Part shown: positions 1-9,441 of the stretch, piece after piece
How the letters are laid out: every line of letters begins with the position of its first letter
Numbering within the stretch: the stretch's first letter is position 1
From: Sodiomyces alkalinus F11
Lineage: Eukaryota > Ascomycota > Sordariomycetes > Glomerellales > Plectosphaerellaceae
Direction: 5' to 3'
NCBI RefSeq assembly: GCF_003711515.1
Contig: NW_021167080.1
Location: 3,136,155 to 3,200,154, forward strand
DNA length: 64,000 nt
Made by a program: the position numbers and the translations under genes
Notes under the pieces: model-generated
What the model was told of the DNA's origin: nothing
The model's input: only the letters and a program-made list of their open reading frames with translations
Database searches by the model: none

Positions 1-1
1 G

Positions 2-103
2 GGGAGGCGGACGCATGAGCTTGAGCATGAGTTTGTCCGTGACTTTGCGCTGAATAAGGAGACGTGGGATAGGATATGGAAGGCCGAGTACGGAAAGCAA
101 TGA
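2..103 (+). CDS. C-terminal fragment of an unidentified protein (cut by window edge)
   Basis: An open frame enters from the left edge and ends at TGA (101-103), giving 33 residues that finish in WDRIWKAEYGKQ. The charged, aromatic tail looks like a real protein C-terminus and has codon use like the neighbouring genes, but it is too short to assign to a family. The rest of the gene lies to the left of the window. Confidence 0.4.
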   Translation, partial: GRRTHELEHEFVRDFALNKETWDRIWKAEYGKQ

Positions 104-188
104 CAATTATATCATAATTCGTTACGCCGTCCTTTGTTTTGCGAGCCGACGCAAATTACTCGCGTCCTGCTACTTATCATTACATCGA

Positions 189-190
<2 letters not shown>

Positions 191-236
<46 letters not shown>
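191..236. repeat. (CT)n dinucleotide microsatellite
   Basis: A run of about 22 CT units lies between the end of the left-edge gene and the 3' end of the bli-3-like gene. It is the first of many pyrimidine-rich simple repeats in the window. Confidence 0.97.
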
Positions 237-239
<3 letters not shown>

Positions 240-263
240 CCTTCAAATGCGGTCCCTTTCCAA

Positions 264-991
264 CTACTCAGCAGACAGATGTGACTCCCTCCACTGCTTC
301 ACCTCGGCCACGGAAATCTCGCGCAGGCTATTCACATGGGCGGCGCTGCCGGTGACGATTCCCTCGGCGATCTGGAAGATTCTGCCGAGGGCGGTACGGT
401 GGTTGACGGCGTAGGTGATGGTGTTGGCCTGGACGCGGATGATGCCGATGCGGGGATCGTTCTCGGAGCCGTCATGCTTGCCGTCTCCAAGGTCGCCGAC
501 CCAGGCCTTGAGGGCGGGGGAGTAGTGTTTCTTGACGAGGGCGCGATCGGTGACGATGCTGCACACGCCCGAGACGGAGGCCCAGTCACCCGCGCTGTTG
601 ATGAAGGAGATGTTGACGTGGGGGTCGCCGACGATCTCGTCCATCTTGTGGGTTTCGGTGTTGGTGTGGAAGAGGAGATCGATGCCGCCGGATTCCTGGG
701 AAACAAGTGAGCTGTGAGCATTATGCGAGTTGATTGGCGGAGGGGAGGGGGAAGCAAAGGAAAGGATGTGGGACGAACGGTAGCTGCTAGGGCCATGGCT
801 CGCGAAACGAGGTGACCAGTGGCGGCGTCTCGGGTGGTCATCATGGCCAGTTTGGTGGCCTTGATGAAATCGGCAAAGTCTTCGACCTTCTGCTCCAGGG
901 GAGGATCGTCTTTGTTGGCCTCCTTGTAGGGGTCTGCCGGAGCATCGCCCGTGGAGGCATTGGAGAACTTTTGGGGCTCCGAGTGGGACAT
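264..991 (-). CDS. bli-3: bli-3-like pyridoxamine-5'-phosphate-oxidase-fold flavoprotein
   Basis: Two exons, 991-779 and 695-264, give 214 residues. The intron uses GTTCGT at 778 and CCCAG just before 695, and both ends fall at codon boundaries. The joined protein runs from an acidic N-terminus (MSHSEPQKF) through KATKLAMMTTRDAATGHLVSR, across the junction into ESGGIDLLFHTNTETHK, then DPHVNISFINSAGDWASVSG and a C-terminal KQWRESHLSAE. This is the split-barrel FMN-binding fold of the Neurospora blue-light-induced BLI-3 and bacterial general stress protein 26 families. Family members probably bind a flavin; the physiological substrate is not known. The ATG at 991 is the first in frame and matches the usual start of the family. 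Light regulation is known for the Neurospora gene but cannot be seen here. Confidence 0.9.
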
Positions 992-2705
992 GATGGAAAC
1001 AGGGGGAGGTCAGGTAAGATTGTTTTCGGTTCTTCTGTGAATTTCAATGACCGTAAGCAGGTTGATAAGGAGAAACTCAAACACTTTGATCACAACACAG
1101 GGCAGTCGATTCGTCAAGTAAGGTACCTTACCTTGGATTATATATCAAGCCCAGCGTCGGAAGAGCACAGCAGGTGCCACGGTGCTTCCTTCCCCGCCGA
1201 TGACGGATCATGGACTGTCTGACCTCATGTGGTTTTACATTCCCGCAGTAATGTCATCATCGACATGGCAGGACCTTCCACTACTCGGTACCTTATGATA
1301 CTTTAGCTTGTTCACCATGTTGGTATCGATAAGGGTGCGCGCAGTATGAGGGTGATGGTGACGTCACCTACAGTGGCCTCAGCCGGGGTTTTCAGTCCCC
1401 AGTCCCTTATTATTAGAGAACTAGCGATTTATGTTCAGGGTACTACTACAGCCTACTACGACGAGTAGCTGCACATCTGAGCAACCACGCCCCCGTTCTT
1501 ACCGCTTCTTCTTTATGGACTGGTGTGTGTCGATTTGTTCGAGTCGGAGTCGGAGTCGGAATCTCAGCCGGGCGAGACCTGGACTAATTACCTTAGTTAC
1601 CTTCTATATCCCGTCCGAGTGGCGTACGAAGCAGGTACTTTTATACTTCGTGATGGAATAAGGTAGCAAACAAACGACAGACAACAGGAAAACCACAGGC
1701 AGACCATAAGCAGGTCTATGTCTAAACACGTACGGATACTCAGTATTTATTCTCCTGCCCATCGTCGGTCAATCAGTCTCTTTCCCCAGTTTCTGCCGAC
1801 CTTTACAATATAACAACCAGCCCATCAGAAGTGCGGTATCCGTACATGTACATCTGTCGGCAAGCGACCGGTGAAAACAAAGATCCGACCATGGCTGAGC
1901 GGACCAACGCGGCGTTTTGAGGCTTCTAATTTATGCCAGTCTCTGTTACTCCCCTCCTGTCCACATCCGTACTTTCATTCCATCGGTTTTCCAGAAGACG
2001 ACTACACGATTCCTATATAAGATAGGCAATACCTATATAATACACGATGCATATCAGCTCTCCTTAAGGTCCCTCCCACTACAGGATATTCTGCCCCTTC
2101 TATTCTGCACCTCTTACCCTCTTACCTCCCTTCTTACCCTCTTTTAACTGCTCTATATGTCCTTCTATTTATTTCTATATATTGCCTACTTATTTTCTGT
2201 TATTATATTTTTACCCTTTATAGCTTTCTACCTTGTACGTCTATGACTTGTTATGTTATGTACCTTACTGGACTTTCCAAATACAGGAAAGAGGGACATT
2301 AGTTTGTACACCTATACCTATCTTTGCTCCTGCCCACCACTGAAGCCTCATAAGGTACTGTACCTTAGGTACCTTCCTAGTTGTATCAATGTATTCCCTT
2401 CCTTCCCTTTACAGCTGTATACTGACTTCATCTGTCGGCGCGCACTCACAAGGCAGGAGGAGCCGGTGCTTGGTATCAGTATTCACTTGTTGCCTTCATT
2501 TCGTATCAACCCCATTAACTCTTACATCTTTCTCTTTCTCTCTTACTTAAAACCCTTTCACCTCCATCTTCACTAGCCAGCAAAACTTTTTGCTCCTTTA
2601 TAGTTCCGGGAACTACTCTCGCTCTCTAACCTTTCACCGACTCACCATTTATATCATTTCATACTCTCCTCTGCTCACACTCATTCATTTATCTTAAGGA
2701 CTCTG
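992..2705. other. Intergenic region, no gene seen
   Basis: About 1.7 kb between the divergent bli-3-like and F-box-like genes. Frames are short and none has family-like content. It carries a perfect 12-bp palindrome TAAGGTACCTTA at 1119-1130, a near copy at 2351-2367, and one TACATGTA palindrome at 1853-1860. The stretch from about 1900 to 2700 is strongly pyrimidine-rich on the plus strand, as expected of a fungal core promoter or 5' leader for the gene at 2706. Confidence 0.6.
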
Positions 2706-4339
2706 ATGATGGTATGTTATCTCCAAGAGAAGAGCATAATTACTGTTTTCTTTATTCGTAGGTAATGAGCTTGGCTGATAGACTGCAGGGGTCTGAGCAG
2801 GATGAGGACCAAGTCCTTCCCTGGGATTGCCGCGATAATCAACACATGGCAGAGATCTACTACAATGAACCCCTGCGCGCGCAGAACAGATTTCTTGCCG
2901 AGGAGAATCTGAAGCTCAAGCGTTTGCTTCGTGAAAACCACATCGCCTGGTCCCCCATCTCCAAGGCGTATCTCAATGCTGCTGCCCAGGCATCTCTACG
3001 AAATGGCCGCTATACTACTCGCAGCTCAGCCCGATCTGGTCACTTTGGTGGTTTCCCCTCCCTTCCCACCGAGGTCCTTCTGTCTATCCTCCGATATGCC
3101 CTCGCTGCCCCCGATCCCATCATCGATCCCCTCTGCAAGATCAAGCCCGAGACCCTGACCTCGACCGAGAAGCTGCGTGGCAACCAGATTGCCATTCACG
3201 TCTTGGCCACCTGCAAAGCCTTGCATGCCGAAGGCTCTCGCATCCTTTGGACGAATAACACGTTCGTATTTACTGCTCCCGAGAACGTCCGTCGATTCCA
3301 GGAGGTGGATTTCAGCTTCCGCAAGAAGATCAAACGAGTCAACTTCCGCATCATCGCCCAGCTTTATGATGATCGGGGCGTGGTCCAGCGTGTGTCCCGG
3401 TCGCAGTACCGCGACCTCAAAAAGGACGTCATTCTTCGGGTGCACCGTCGCGTCCCTGAAAAGACCTATGCCCGTCGTGGCCTCAAATCCTACGCGTGGG
3501 CCCAGCTCCTCGACTTCTTGGAGGCCCTACGCGCCCCCTTCGACCCAACCCACGACAAGAACCTCGTTCCTCCGCGGCTTCTGCCCGGCCTCGAGTCCCT
3601 CCGCTTCGACTTCGTCAACTACTTCGCGGAGGACTTGCCTAATTTCGAAAACGAGCTACACGGCTTAGCCTCCCACGAGCTTGGCTGCATCCTGAACGAA
3701 GTCGCTGTTACTGGCCTCCCGCTCGACGCCCCCGGCGGCAGGGCATTGATGGAGCTGAGCGGGATGGCCAAGGATCAGGGCCTCATCCTGGTCGGAAAGG
3801 AGGCCTATATTCAGGACGAAAAGGGTCTCATCCCCCTTCGGGGCCCCGCCTGGTGCGCTCGCGTCATCCGCGGCTGGAAGTCTCTCTCTCGTTCTCGTCG
3901 TGAACGCGTCTCCTCCGATGACGGCGCTTCCGACGATGCTTCCGACGATGCTTCCGACGATGGCGCTTCCGACGGTGACGCCTCTGAGAACAAGGCCTCT
4001 GACGAGAACGCCTGCCATGGCGAGGCCTCCGACGACTCCGACGACTCCGACACCATAGACGTCTCGTCCGTTGACTCGAACCCCGTTGACTACCACGACA
4101 CTCTCGAGTCTCTCTTGCCCTCGGCTCCCGGGGAGCCCAATCGCCCCCCGACGTTGCCTGAACGCAGGGGCAAGACCGTTTGGAAGCGCGTTCCCGTGTC
4201 TCGCGACTCCGAAACGCGGCGCTTTGTCGAGTTTTGGCGAAAGACTGGGTATCCGGTTGAAGCCGCCGAGGACGGCAACGGTGCCTGTCCTTGCTGTGGC
4301 GAGCAGCATCCCGGCACTCGTGCTCTGCACCATTATTGA
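2706..4339 (+). CDS. F-box-like protein with acidic linker and C-terminal CxxC motif
   Basis: A tiny first exon (2706-2711, two ATG codons) joins through a 50-nt intron (GTATGT at 2712, TAG at 2759-2761) to the main exon, which starts GTA ATG AGC in frame. That gives about 527 residues; the inner ATG at 2765 (524 residues) is the alternative start. An N-terminal helical segment (AEENLKLKRLLRENH) is followed by FPSLPTEVLLSILRYAL, an F-box-like motif, then a long alpha/beta region typical of the uncharacterised F-box proteins that are numerous in Pezizomycotina. Residues 380-430 are an acidic D/S/A-rich stretch of repeated SDDGA/SDDA units. The last 20 residues hold a CPCCGEQH cluster that could bind zinc. 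An adaptor role in SCF ubiquitin ligases is inferred from the F-box only. Confidence 0.75.
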
Positions 4340-4913
4340 GCCTTGATTTGTCGTCAGAAGGTATCTTTCTTTTTTGTTTTGGAGTTTGGTTTACGGCGCG
4401 GCAAGGGAACAGGAAAAAGGATGATACCACTGGAAGGGCCCATCATCATACAGGCTACGACACGGGTTTTTTTCCGGCCGACTTGCTTCGGACTGTTAAA
4501 GTCGGGTTTGCTCAGCTCTGCTGTCGATCTGGGACGACCGTCGACGACCGATGAAACCACTACAGCAGGGACTTTTCTTTGCCTTTCTTTGGCTTTTTCT
4601 TCTTATTTGTCTTACAGGTGGCCTCCTGTCAGGCCGTGATGATGTGAGGAGAAGATACCAGCACAGCAACGGCACAGACGACAAAACATGTGAGGCGTTC
4701 AGGTTCAGGTTCAGGTTCAGGTTCAGGTTCAGGTCACATTACCAGAGATACCAGGAATCATCGATGTACTTAATGTAATGGCCTCTCCGAGGACGGGGCT
4801 TTATGGCTCCCAAAGAAACAAAAGTTGTAATCCCATTTAACAATTCTGTGCTTGTCTCCTTACTTAGTTACATTCTTTTGTACTCACACATCAGAAACTA
4901 ACTAGGACCAGGC
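4340..4913. other. Intergenic region between convergent genes, with GGTTCA tandem repeat
   Basis: The 3' flanks of the F-box-like gene and the serine/proline-rich gene meet here. A perfect hexamer array of GTTCAG (about six copies) lies at 4697-4733. No coding signal and no RNA gene were seen. Confidence 0.7.
4697..4733. repeat. Hexanucleotide tandem repeat (GTTCAG)n
   Basis: About six uninterrupted copies of the 6-bp unit lie in the intergenic space. Read in frame they would give alternating F and R, which is not a protein signal here. Confidence 0.95.
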
Positions 4914-7103
4914 TCACGGCGAGCGAGGCTTCTCATCTACCTTGTCCCCATCCTCATATTCCCTCCTCCGCTCCTCCGCTTCCGCCTCGGCCAACATCTC
5001 GTTCGCGTCCAGAAGCAAAGAGTGGGCAGCGGCCAACTGCTCATTCTTGGCCGCCAGGGCCGATCGCAAACGACGAATGTCGTGGGCCGCTGCCTGGGTG
5101 GCCTGCACCGACTTGAGCATGAAGACATGAAGCGGCGTGTTGCCCTCAATCTCCCGCGAGGTCAGGGCGTCGAGATACGTACTGGCCGGGATGCCATGGT
5201 CGTCGGCGTTGAAGATGTCCTTCCAGTCCACAGGAAGCGAGGGGTCCGGGCCGCCTGTATCTTCCCCCTTCCCCTTGTTTGTCTTGCTCGGGGTGTGGTC
5301 AACGTCGGCCAGGGGGGATGTTGTTGGGACGGAGACGGGAGAGTGAGACCGAGAATCGGAATCTATTTCGCGTCGCGTGGTGTGGGAACTTCCGTTGCTG
5401 CGGTTCTTGCTGTGAGCTAACGAGTGCTTCCCGCTATTCTCTGCTCCCCGGGCGTAGATGGCACGAAAGGATCCGGCCATGGCGTCGATGAAAGAGGGGC
5501 CTGTTTCTGGGAGGTCGAGCTGGAGGGGAATGTCCATCTCCGTCATGTTACTGTTGTCGACGACCGGCGAGGGGGCGCCGTTCTCGGTTTCACTTCCGTG
5601 CACGTCGACTTCCTTTTCCTTTTCCTTTTCCTTCCCCTTCCCGCCTCGCTTCTCCTGGGTAGATTTGGGCCGAAAGTCCTCGCTACAAGTCGAACACCCC
5701 CCGGGGCTGAGAGGCCGTTGCTGCTCCTCGTCGGAGAAGAGACCGTCGTCGTCGTCGTATCGGACCAGTTTGTGGTAGAACTTGGACCAGTTCTCCACGG
5801 CCCGGGCGCGGAACGAGGACGAAGACGGCTTGGTGGTGGTACCGGAGGTCTTGGAGGCGGGGGAGCCAGCTTCGTCGTCCGCGTGGTTGTTGTCGTCCTC
5901 CGGGCGGAGGGGCCATGCTTGCTCGTCGTCGACGTCGACGAATTTGTCCGAGGGGCGGAATTTTGCGGCTCGAGGGGTGGCGGAGTAGATGTCTTCGCTT
6001 GGGTCTATTACCCCCAGGGAGGGAGGTTGGGGCGGCTGGGGCTGGGGCGGAACAGGTTTCTTCTTGTTCTTTGGATGCTCGTGTTGGCTTTGCGCTGCTG
6101 CTGCTGATGATGTTGTCGCCGGCTCGGTCGGGTGCGTGGCAGGGGTCTTGATGGAGTGGATATTGCGCACGACGTGCCTACGAGGGCCCTGACGCTCTGG
6201 AGCAAACTGATGGAAAGGTTTAGGGACGGCGGACTTGAGAGGGTGAGACTGCGTCTGCTGCGGTCGGATCTCTGTCTTACCTGCAGCTGCCTTGTTGTTG
6301 TTCTTCATGGCGTTGTTGATAGTAGTTGTAACGCGGGGGATGCCACCACGGGCAACATGACCGCCAGGGTTACGTTGACTGCGATCTGATCCGGCCTGGC
6401 GGGGCTGTTGACGAGCATTGGCGGTGCGAGCACCAGCTCCGCATTCTCGAGGTGTCGGATTCGGACCCGGAGGGCTGTGATAGTCAGACCTCGCGCCGGC
6501 GAACGACTGGTATGGCTGAGGCCGAGGGGGTTCAGGCATGACGCTGTCCGGGCCTTTCTGGAGAATTTCCCAGAGGTCCACTTCACGGTGGGCTGGAGAG
6601 CCGGCGTCGGCTTCGGCATTGGCGTCGGGAGGCAGAGGCCAGGCTTCTCTAGCCAGGGAAGCGGGATCCATGGCTTGCGGTTGTTGTGGCTGCTGTTGGT
6701 GCTGCTGCCACGGAGGACCGGGGAGGTTGCGTACTGGGTTGGAAGAACCATAGATCTGGGAGTCTCGCGAGAAGTCCATGCGGGCGTTTAGCTCGCGGAG
6801 ACGATGCAAGTCGGGGCAGGTGTACAGCCTGGGACCATATGTTTCCCATTCAGGGTCTCTGACGTGGTTGTTTTTGTTGTTTCCCTTGGTGTAAGAGCGG
6901 GCTTCGGAGCTGTTGGCGTTGTTGGAAGGATGGTGCTTTGCTTTTCCCGACGCAACAGACGGACGCTGGGTTTTCTTACTGCCACTACCGTTGTTCGAAA
7001 GCCGGAGCTCCCTGGTTTGCGCAGGAAGAGGCTCGGGATCAGGACTAGGTGATGGCAACCCGCTGCGGTTACTTTTTGGGCGGATGGTTTGTTCAGATGC
7101 CAT
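4914..7103 (-). CDS. Low-complexity S/P/Q-rich protein with C-terminal coiled coil
   Basis: A single 729-residue open frame starts at the ATG at 7103. Most of it is disordered: basic and polar N-terminus, Q/P-rich tracts (residues 135-150), H/P runs and a lysine/glutamate repeat KGKEKEKEKE near residue 495. The conserved-looking parts are ENWSKFYHKLVRYDDDDGLFSDEE, GPSFIDAMAGSFRAIYARG, and a C-terminal block from about residue 635 (DWKDIFNADDHGIPASTYLDALTSR) that runs into a coiled coil (DIRRLRSALAAKNEQLAAAH). I do not recognise a named family. The coiled coil suggests self-association or scaffolding. The length of the frame and the ordered C-terminus argue that it is a real gene. Confidence 0.75.
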   Translation of the reverse strand: MASEQTIRPKSNRSGLPSPSPDPEPLPAQTRELRLSNNGSGSKKTQRPSVASGKAKHHPSNNANSSEARSYTKGNNKNNHVRDPEWETYGPRLYTCPDLHRLRELNARMDFSRDSQIYGSSNPVRNLPGPPWQQHQQQPQQPQAMDPASLAREAWPLPPDANAEADAGSPAHREVDLWEILQKGPDSVMPEPPRPQPYQSFAGARSDYHSPPGPNPTPRECGAGARTANARQQPRQAGSDRSQRNPGGHVARGGIPRVTTTINNAMKNNNKAAAGKTEIRPQQTQSHPLKSAVPKPFHQFAPERQGPRRHVVRNIHSIKTPATHPTEPATTSSAAAAQSQHEHPKNKKKPVPPQPQPPQPPSLGVIDPSEDIYSATPRAAKFRPSDKFVDVDDEQAWPLRPEDDNNHADDEAGSPASKTSGTTTKPSSSSFRARAVENWSKFYHKLVRYDDDDGLFSDEEQQRPLSPGGCSTCSEDFRPKSTQEKRGGKGKEKEKEKEVDVHGSETENGAPSPVVDNSNMTEMDIPLQLDLPETGPSFIDAMAGSFRAIYARGAENSGKHSLAHSKNRSNGSSHTTRREIDSDSRSHSPVSVPTTSPLADVDHTPSKTNKGKGEDTGGPDPSLPVDWKDIFNADDHGIPASTYLDALTSREIEGNTPLHVFMLKSVQATQAAAHDIRRLRSALAAKNEQLAAAHSLLLDANEMLAEAEAEERRREYEDGDKVDEKPRSP

Positions 7104-7702
7104 CGTCTCGGATTGTCTATAGGGGTCAGTTAATGTTGGAGTGATTTCTTGGTTGGTGGTATTTGTCTAGAGTTGTTGGTTTGATATGGAAAGACAGGAA
7201 GTGACTGACATGAGATGACGATGATCTTCGAGACAGACTTTTATACACGGCGGATAAAGGATTGAACAAAGATATTGAAATGATATGTCTAGCCTGATCG
7301 ACGGCCGATTTCTTACAACCGTGAAAGTTCATGCTGGCTGTAAATATATGTCTTTGTTCTTTTGCGAAATCAGTCTTACTCGGTGTGAACAAACCAAGAA
7401 CAAAGGAGGATGTTTCTGTTTCTTTCCCTAGTATAGTATAATAGGAAAGCCTAGGAGCAATGGTTCACTGACACAGCAGATTGTCCTTTACATGTATCTG
7501 TGCTCGAAGCCTGTATCATCACTTGGTTATCCCACGGCGTCTTGAGCCCACGAAACCTTTCTTCATAATGGCCGTCCCGTCGTGCATGGCGACCATCCTC
7601 GAGCGGACCAAGGCCGGAATATTCGGTTGCCCTAGTCGACATACTGATATATCCTCGCCGAGCTGTATTGCGATGACCATGTGTCGTTACGGCTAGTTGA
7701 GA
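7104..7702. other. Intergenic region, no gene seen
   Basis: This is the promoter side of the 729-residue gene and the 3' flank of the 7703-8485 gene. It contains one TACATGTA palindrome (7489-7496). Short frames here are not supported by family content. Confidence 0.6.
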
Positions 7703-8485
7703 TTACTGCTTGATTGAACGAAGGTAAACGGAAACCTCAGGACGAAAGATGCCGTCTTGGGCCAGGTAGTCCGCAGCTTCCACGAGCCATGACTGACAGT
7801 TCTTTTGAGAGATTGGTTTGCCAGAACTAGCCTAGAGACCGCGGTTAACAAGGCTTGCCAGCAATCACATGGAGACATATGTTTTGGAAAAGGAAGGACT
7901 TCAAGGGATTTATCAGTCCTACCAGACCTTATCTGCAGCCGAATTCAAAGTCGTCCCAGGGGGTTTCGCCTTGTATGCACTGGCCTCGAACCCGCACACA
8001 GGCACGGAATCTATTTTATACTCCCCGTGGTTGAGCATGGCCTCCTCGTCACAATAACCAGCACTGACCCATTGCAGCGGAATCCTTCTCGTGGGGGTGT
8101 TTTCCGCATCGGTCAAGTCATGGCCACGCTTGATCTCGAAGGTGAAGCCGTTTAGCACGTCGCCCGTCGCGTGAATATACACGCCAACATCACGGTTCTG
8201 GCGCGAGGACACAAAGTAGGCCCAGTGGTCTTTGAAGGGTGAGCCGTTGAAGGTTAGTAACTCGACTAGGAAGGCCCCGGGACGACCATCCAAGGTCACC
8301 GTCGGCGGGTTTGGGGCTGGAGCGGGAGTGGGAGCCCTTTCGACAGCTGGCAGATGCGGTGGAGGCGGCGGAGGCGGCGGAGGTGGTGGAGGTGGTAGAG
8401 GCCCTGGTGGCGCCATCGAACCACAGTGACCACTATCTGTGTTAGGGCGGCTAGAAAAGTCGCTGGGATGGGAGGGAGGCATCAT
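7703..8485 (-). CDS. Fungal protein of unknown function with polyproline N-terminus (two exons)
   Basis: Exon 1 is 8485-7928, and a second exon, 7801-7703, is too short to stand out alone. Together they give about 218 residues. The N-terminus is a proline run of about 13 residues, followed by a globular block (LVELLTFNGSPFKDHWAYFV, DVGVYIHATGDVLNGFTFEIKR, PLQWVSAGYCDEEAMLNHG, VPVCGFEASAYKAKPPGTTLNS). The second exon supplies NCQSWLVEAADYLAQDGIF and ends VYLRSIKQ. This matches my recollection of a widespread ascomycete family with no assigned function, which ends in just such a C-W-(I/L)-V-E-A-A-D motif. The exact splice sites are less certain: GTCTGG as donor is weak, and AAAAG as acceptor is inferred from phase. 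Confidence 0.7.
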
Positions 8486-8618
8486 GTATTGAGGAAGCGA
8501 CGGTTAGATGATAGGATCGTGATGAGTATAATCAACTTGAAAGGAGACCTGGTCACATAATGATGCGATGTCGGTTCGTGGTAACGTGGTGAGTCTGCAT
8601 GTGGTGACCCCAGTGCCC

Positions 8619-8818
8619 CTTTTTCTTTTTCTTTTTCTTTTTCTTTTTCTTTTTCTTTTTCTTTTTCTTTTTCTTTTTCTTTTTCTTTTTCTTTTTCTTT
8701 TTCTTTTTCTTTTNNNNNNNNNNCTTTTTCTTTTTCTTTTTCTTTTTCTTTTTCTTTTTCTTTTTCTTTTTCTTTTTCTTTTTCTTTTTCTTTTTCTTTT
8801 TCTTTTTCTTTTTCTTTT
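8619..8818. repeat. (TTTTTC)n hexanucleotide array with assembly gap
   Basis: Two blocks of the 6-bp unit flank ten N at 8714-8723. The gap means the true array length is unknown. Frames through it (F/L, K/E or K/R repeats) are artefacts of the repeat. Confidence 0.98.
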
Positions 8819-8823
8819 CTGCA

Positions 8824-9441
8824 TAGAGGATACTTCCAGGTGTTGACAGGGGGCAATGACTGGCAACAACCACATTAACCCCTTTTTCTTTCTTTGAAAT
8901 GTAATCTTTCTTTCACCTTCAATTTCCTCCAGTGTAGTGGAACAAGGAGAAACTTCATAGCTTAGGCATATCATGTAACGGTAGCTCTTATTATCTTTCA
9001 TATAGGGCATAAAACGTGTTGGAGGGTGGTTTTGGCTGGTCACCCCTCTTTGTTGATACCCCTGAACAAGGTAAATATCTGTATATTCTCCCCATCGCCA
9101 CAAGGTCCTTCTGACATCGGGCAGATATACGTCTTTGTTTCCTTGTCCTACGACTCATACTTACAATGGGACTGTTCAACACCATTGTTCTTTGAGCTCG
9201 AAGCTCGGATTCTCGTTGTGGCGACATGGGACTCTCTCATATCACATGTGTGGGATTATGTTGTGCCCAAGTCTAGCTCTCAGACAGTCATGATATTTCC
9301 AACGGATATCCTTGTCGTGCTCTGCCAGGAAAGCTACAGGTTCTATTGTATAGAAGTAATTATACTGTTAACCCTTCTACAAGTTGTGCTTGCTTCAACG
9401 TTTTCCCAAGCTCAAACGAAACTTCCGCCAGCTACTCAAAC
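8824..9441. other. Intergenic region, no gene seen
   Basis: This is the 3' flank of the GH43 gene and the upstream side of the 7703-8485 gene. Short frames only, with nothing recognisable. Confidence 0.6.

Noticed and set aside
134..414. Frames with SLSLSL repeats near the left edge
   Set aside because: They come from the CT microsatellite and overlap the 3' end of the bli-3-like gene on the other strand.
8482..9103. Frames with long K/E, K/R, K or F/L repeats
   Set aside because: They are translations of the TTTTTC array and cross the N gap.
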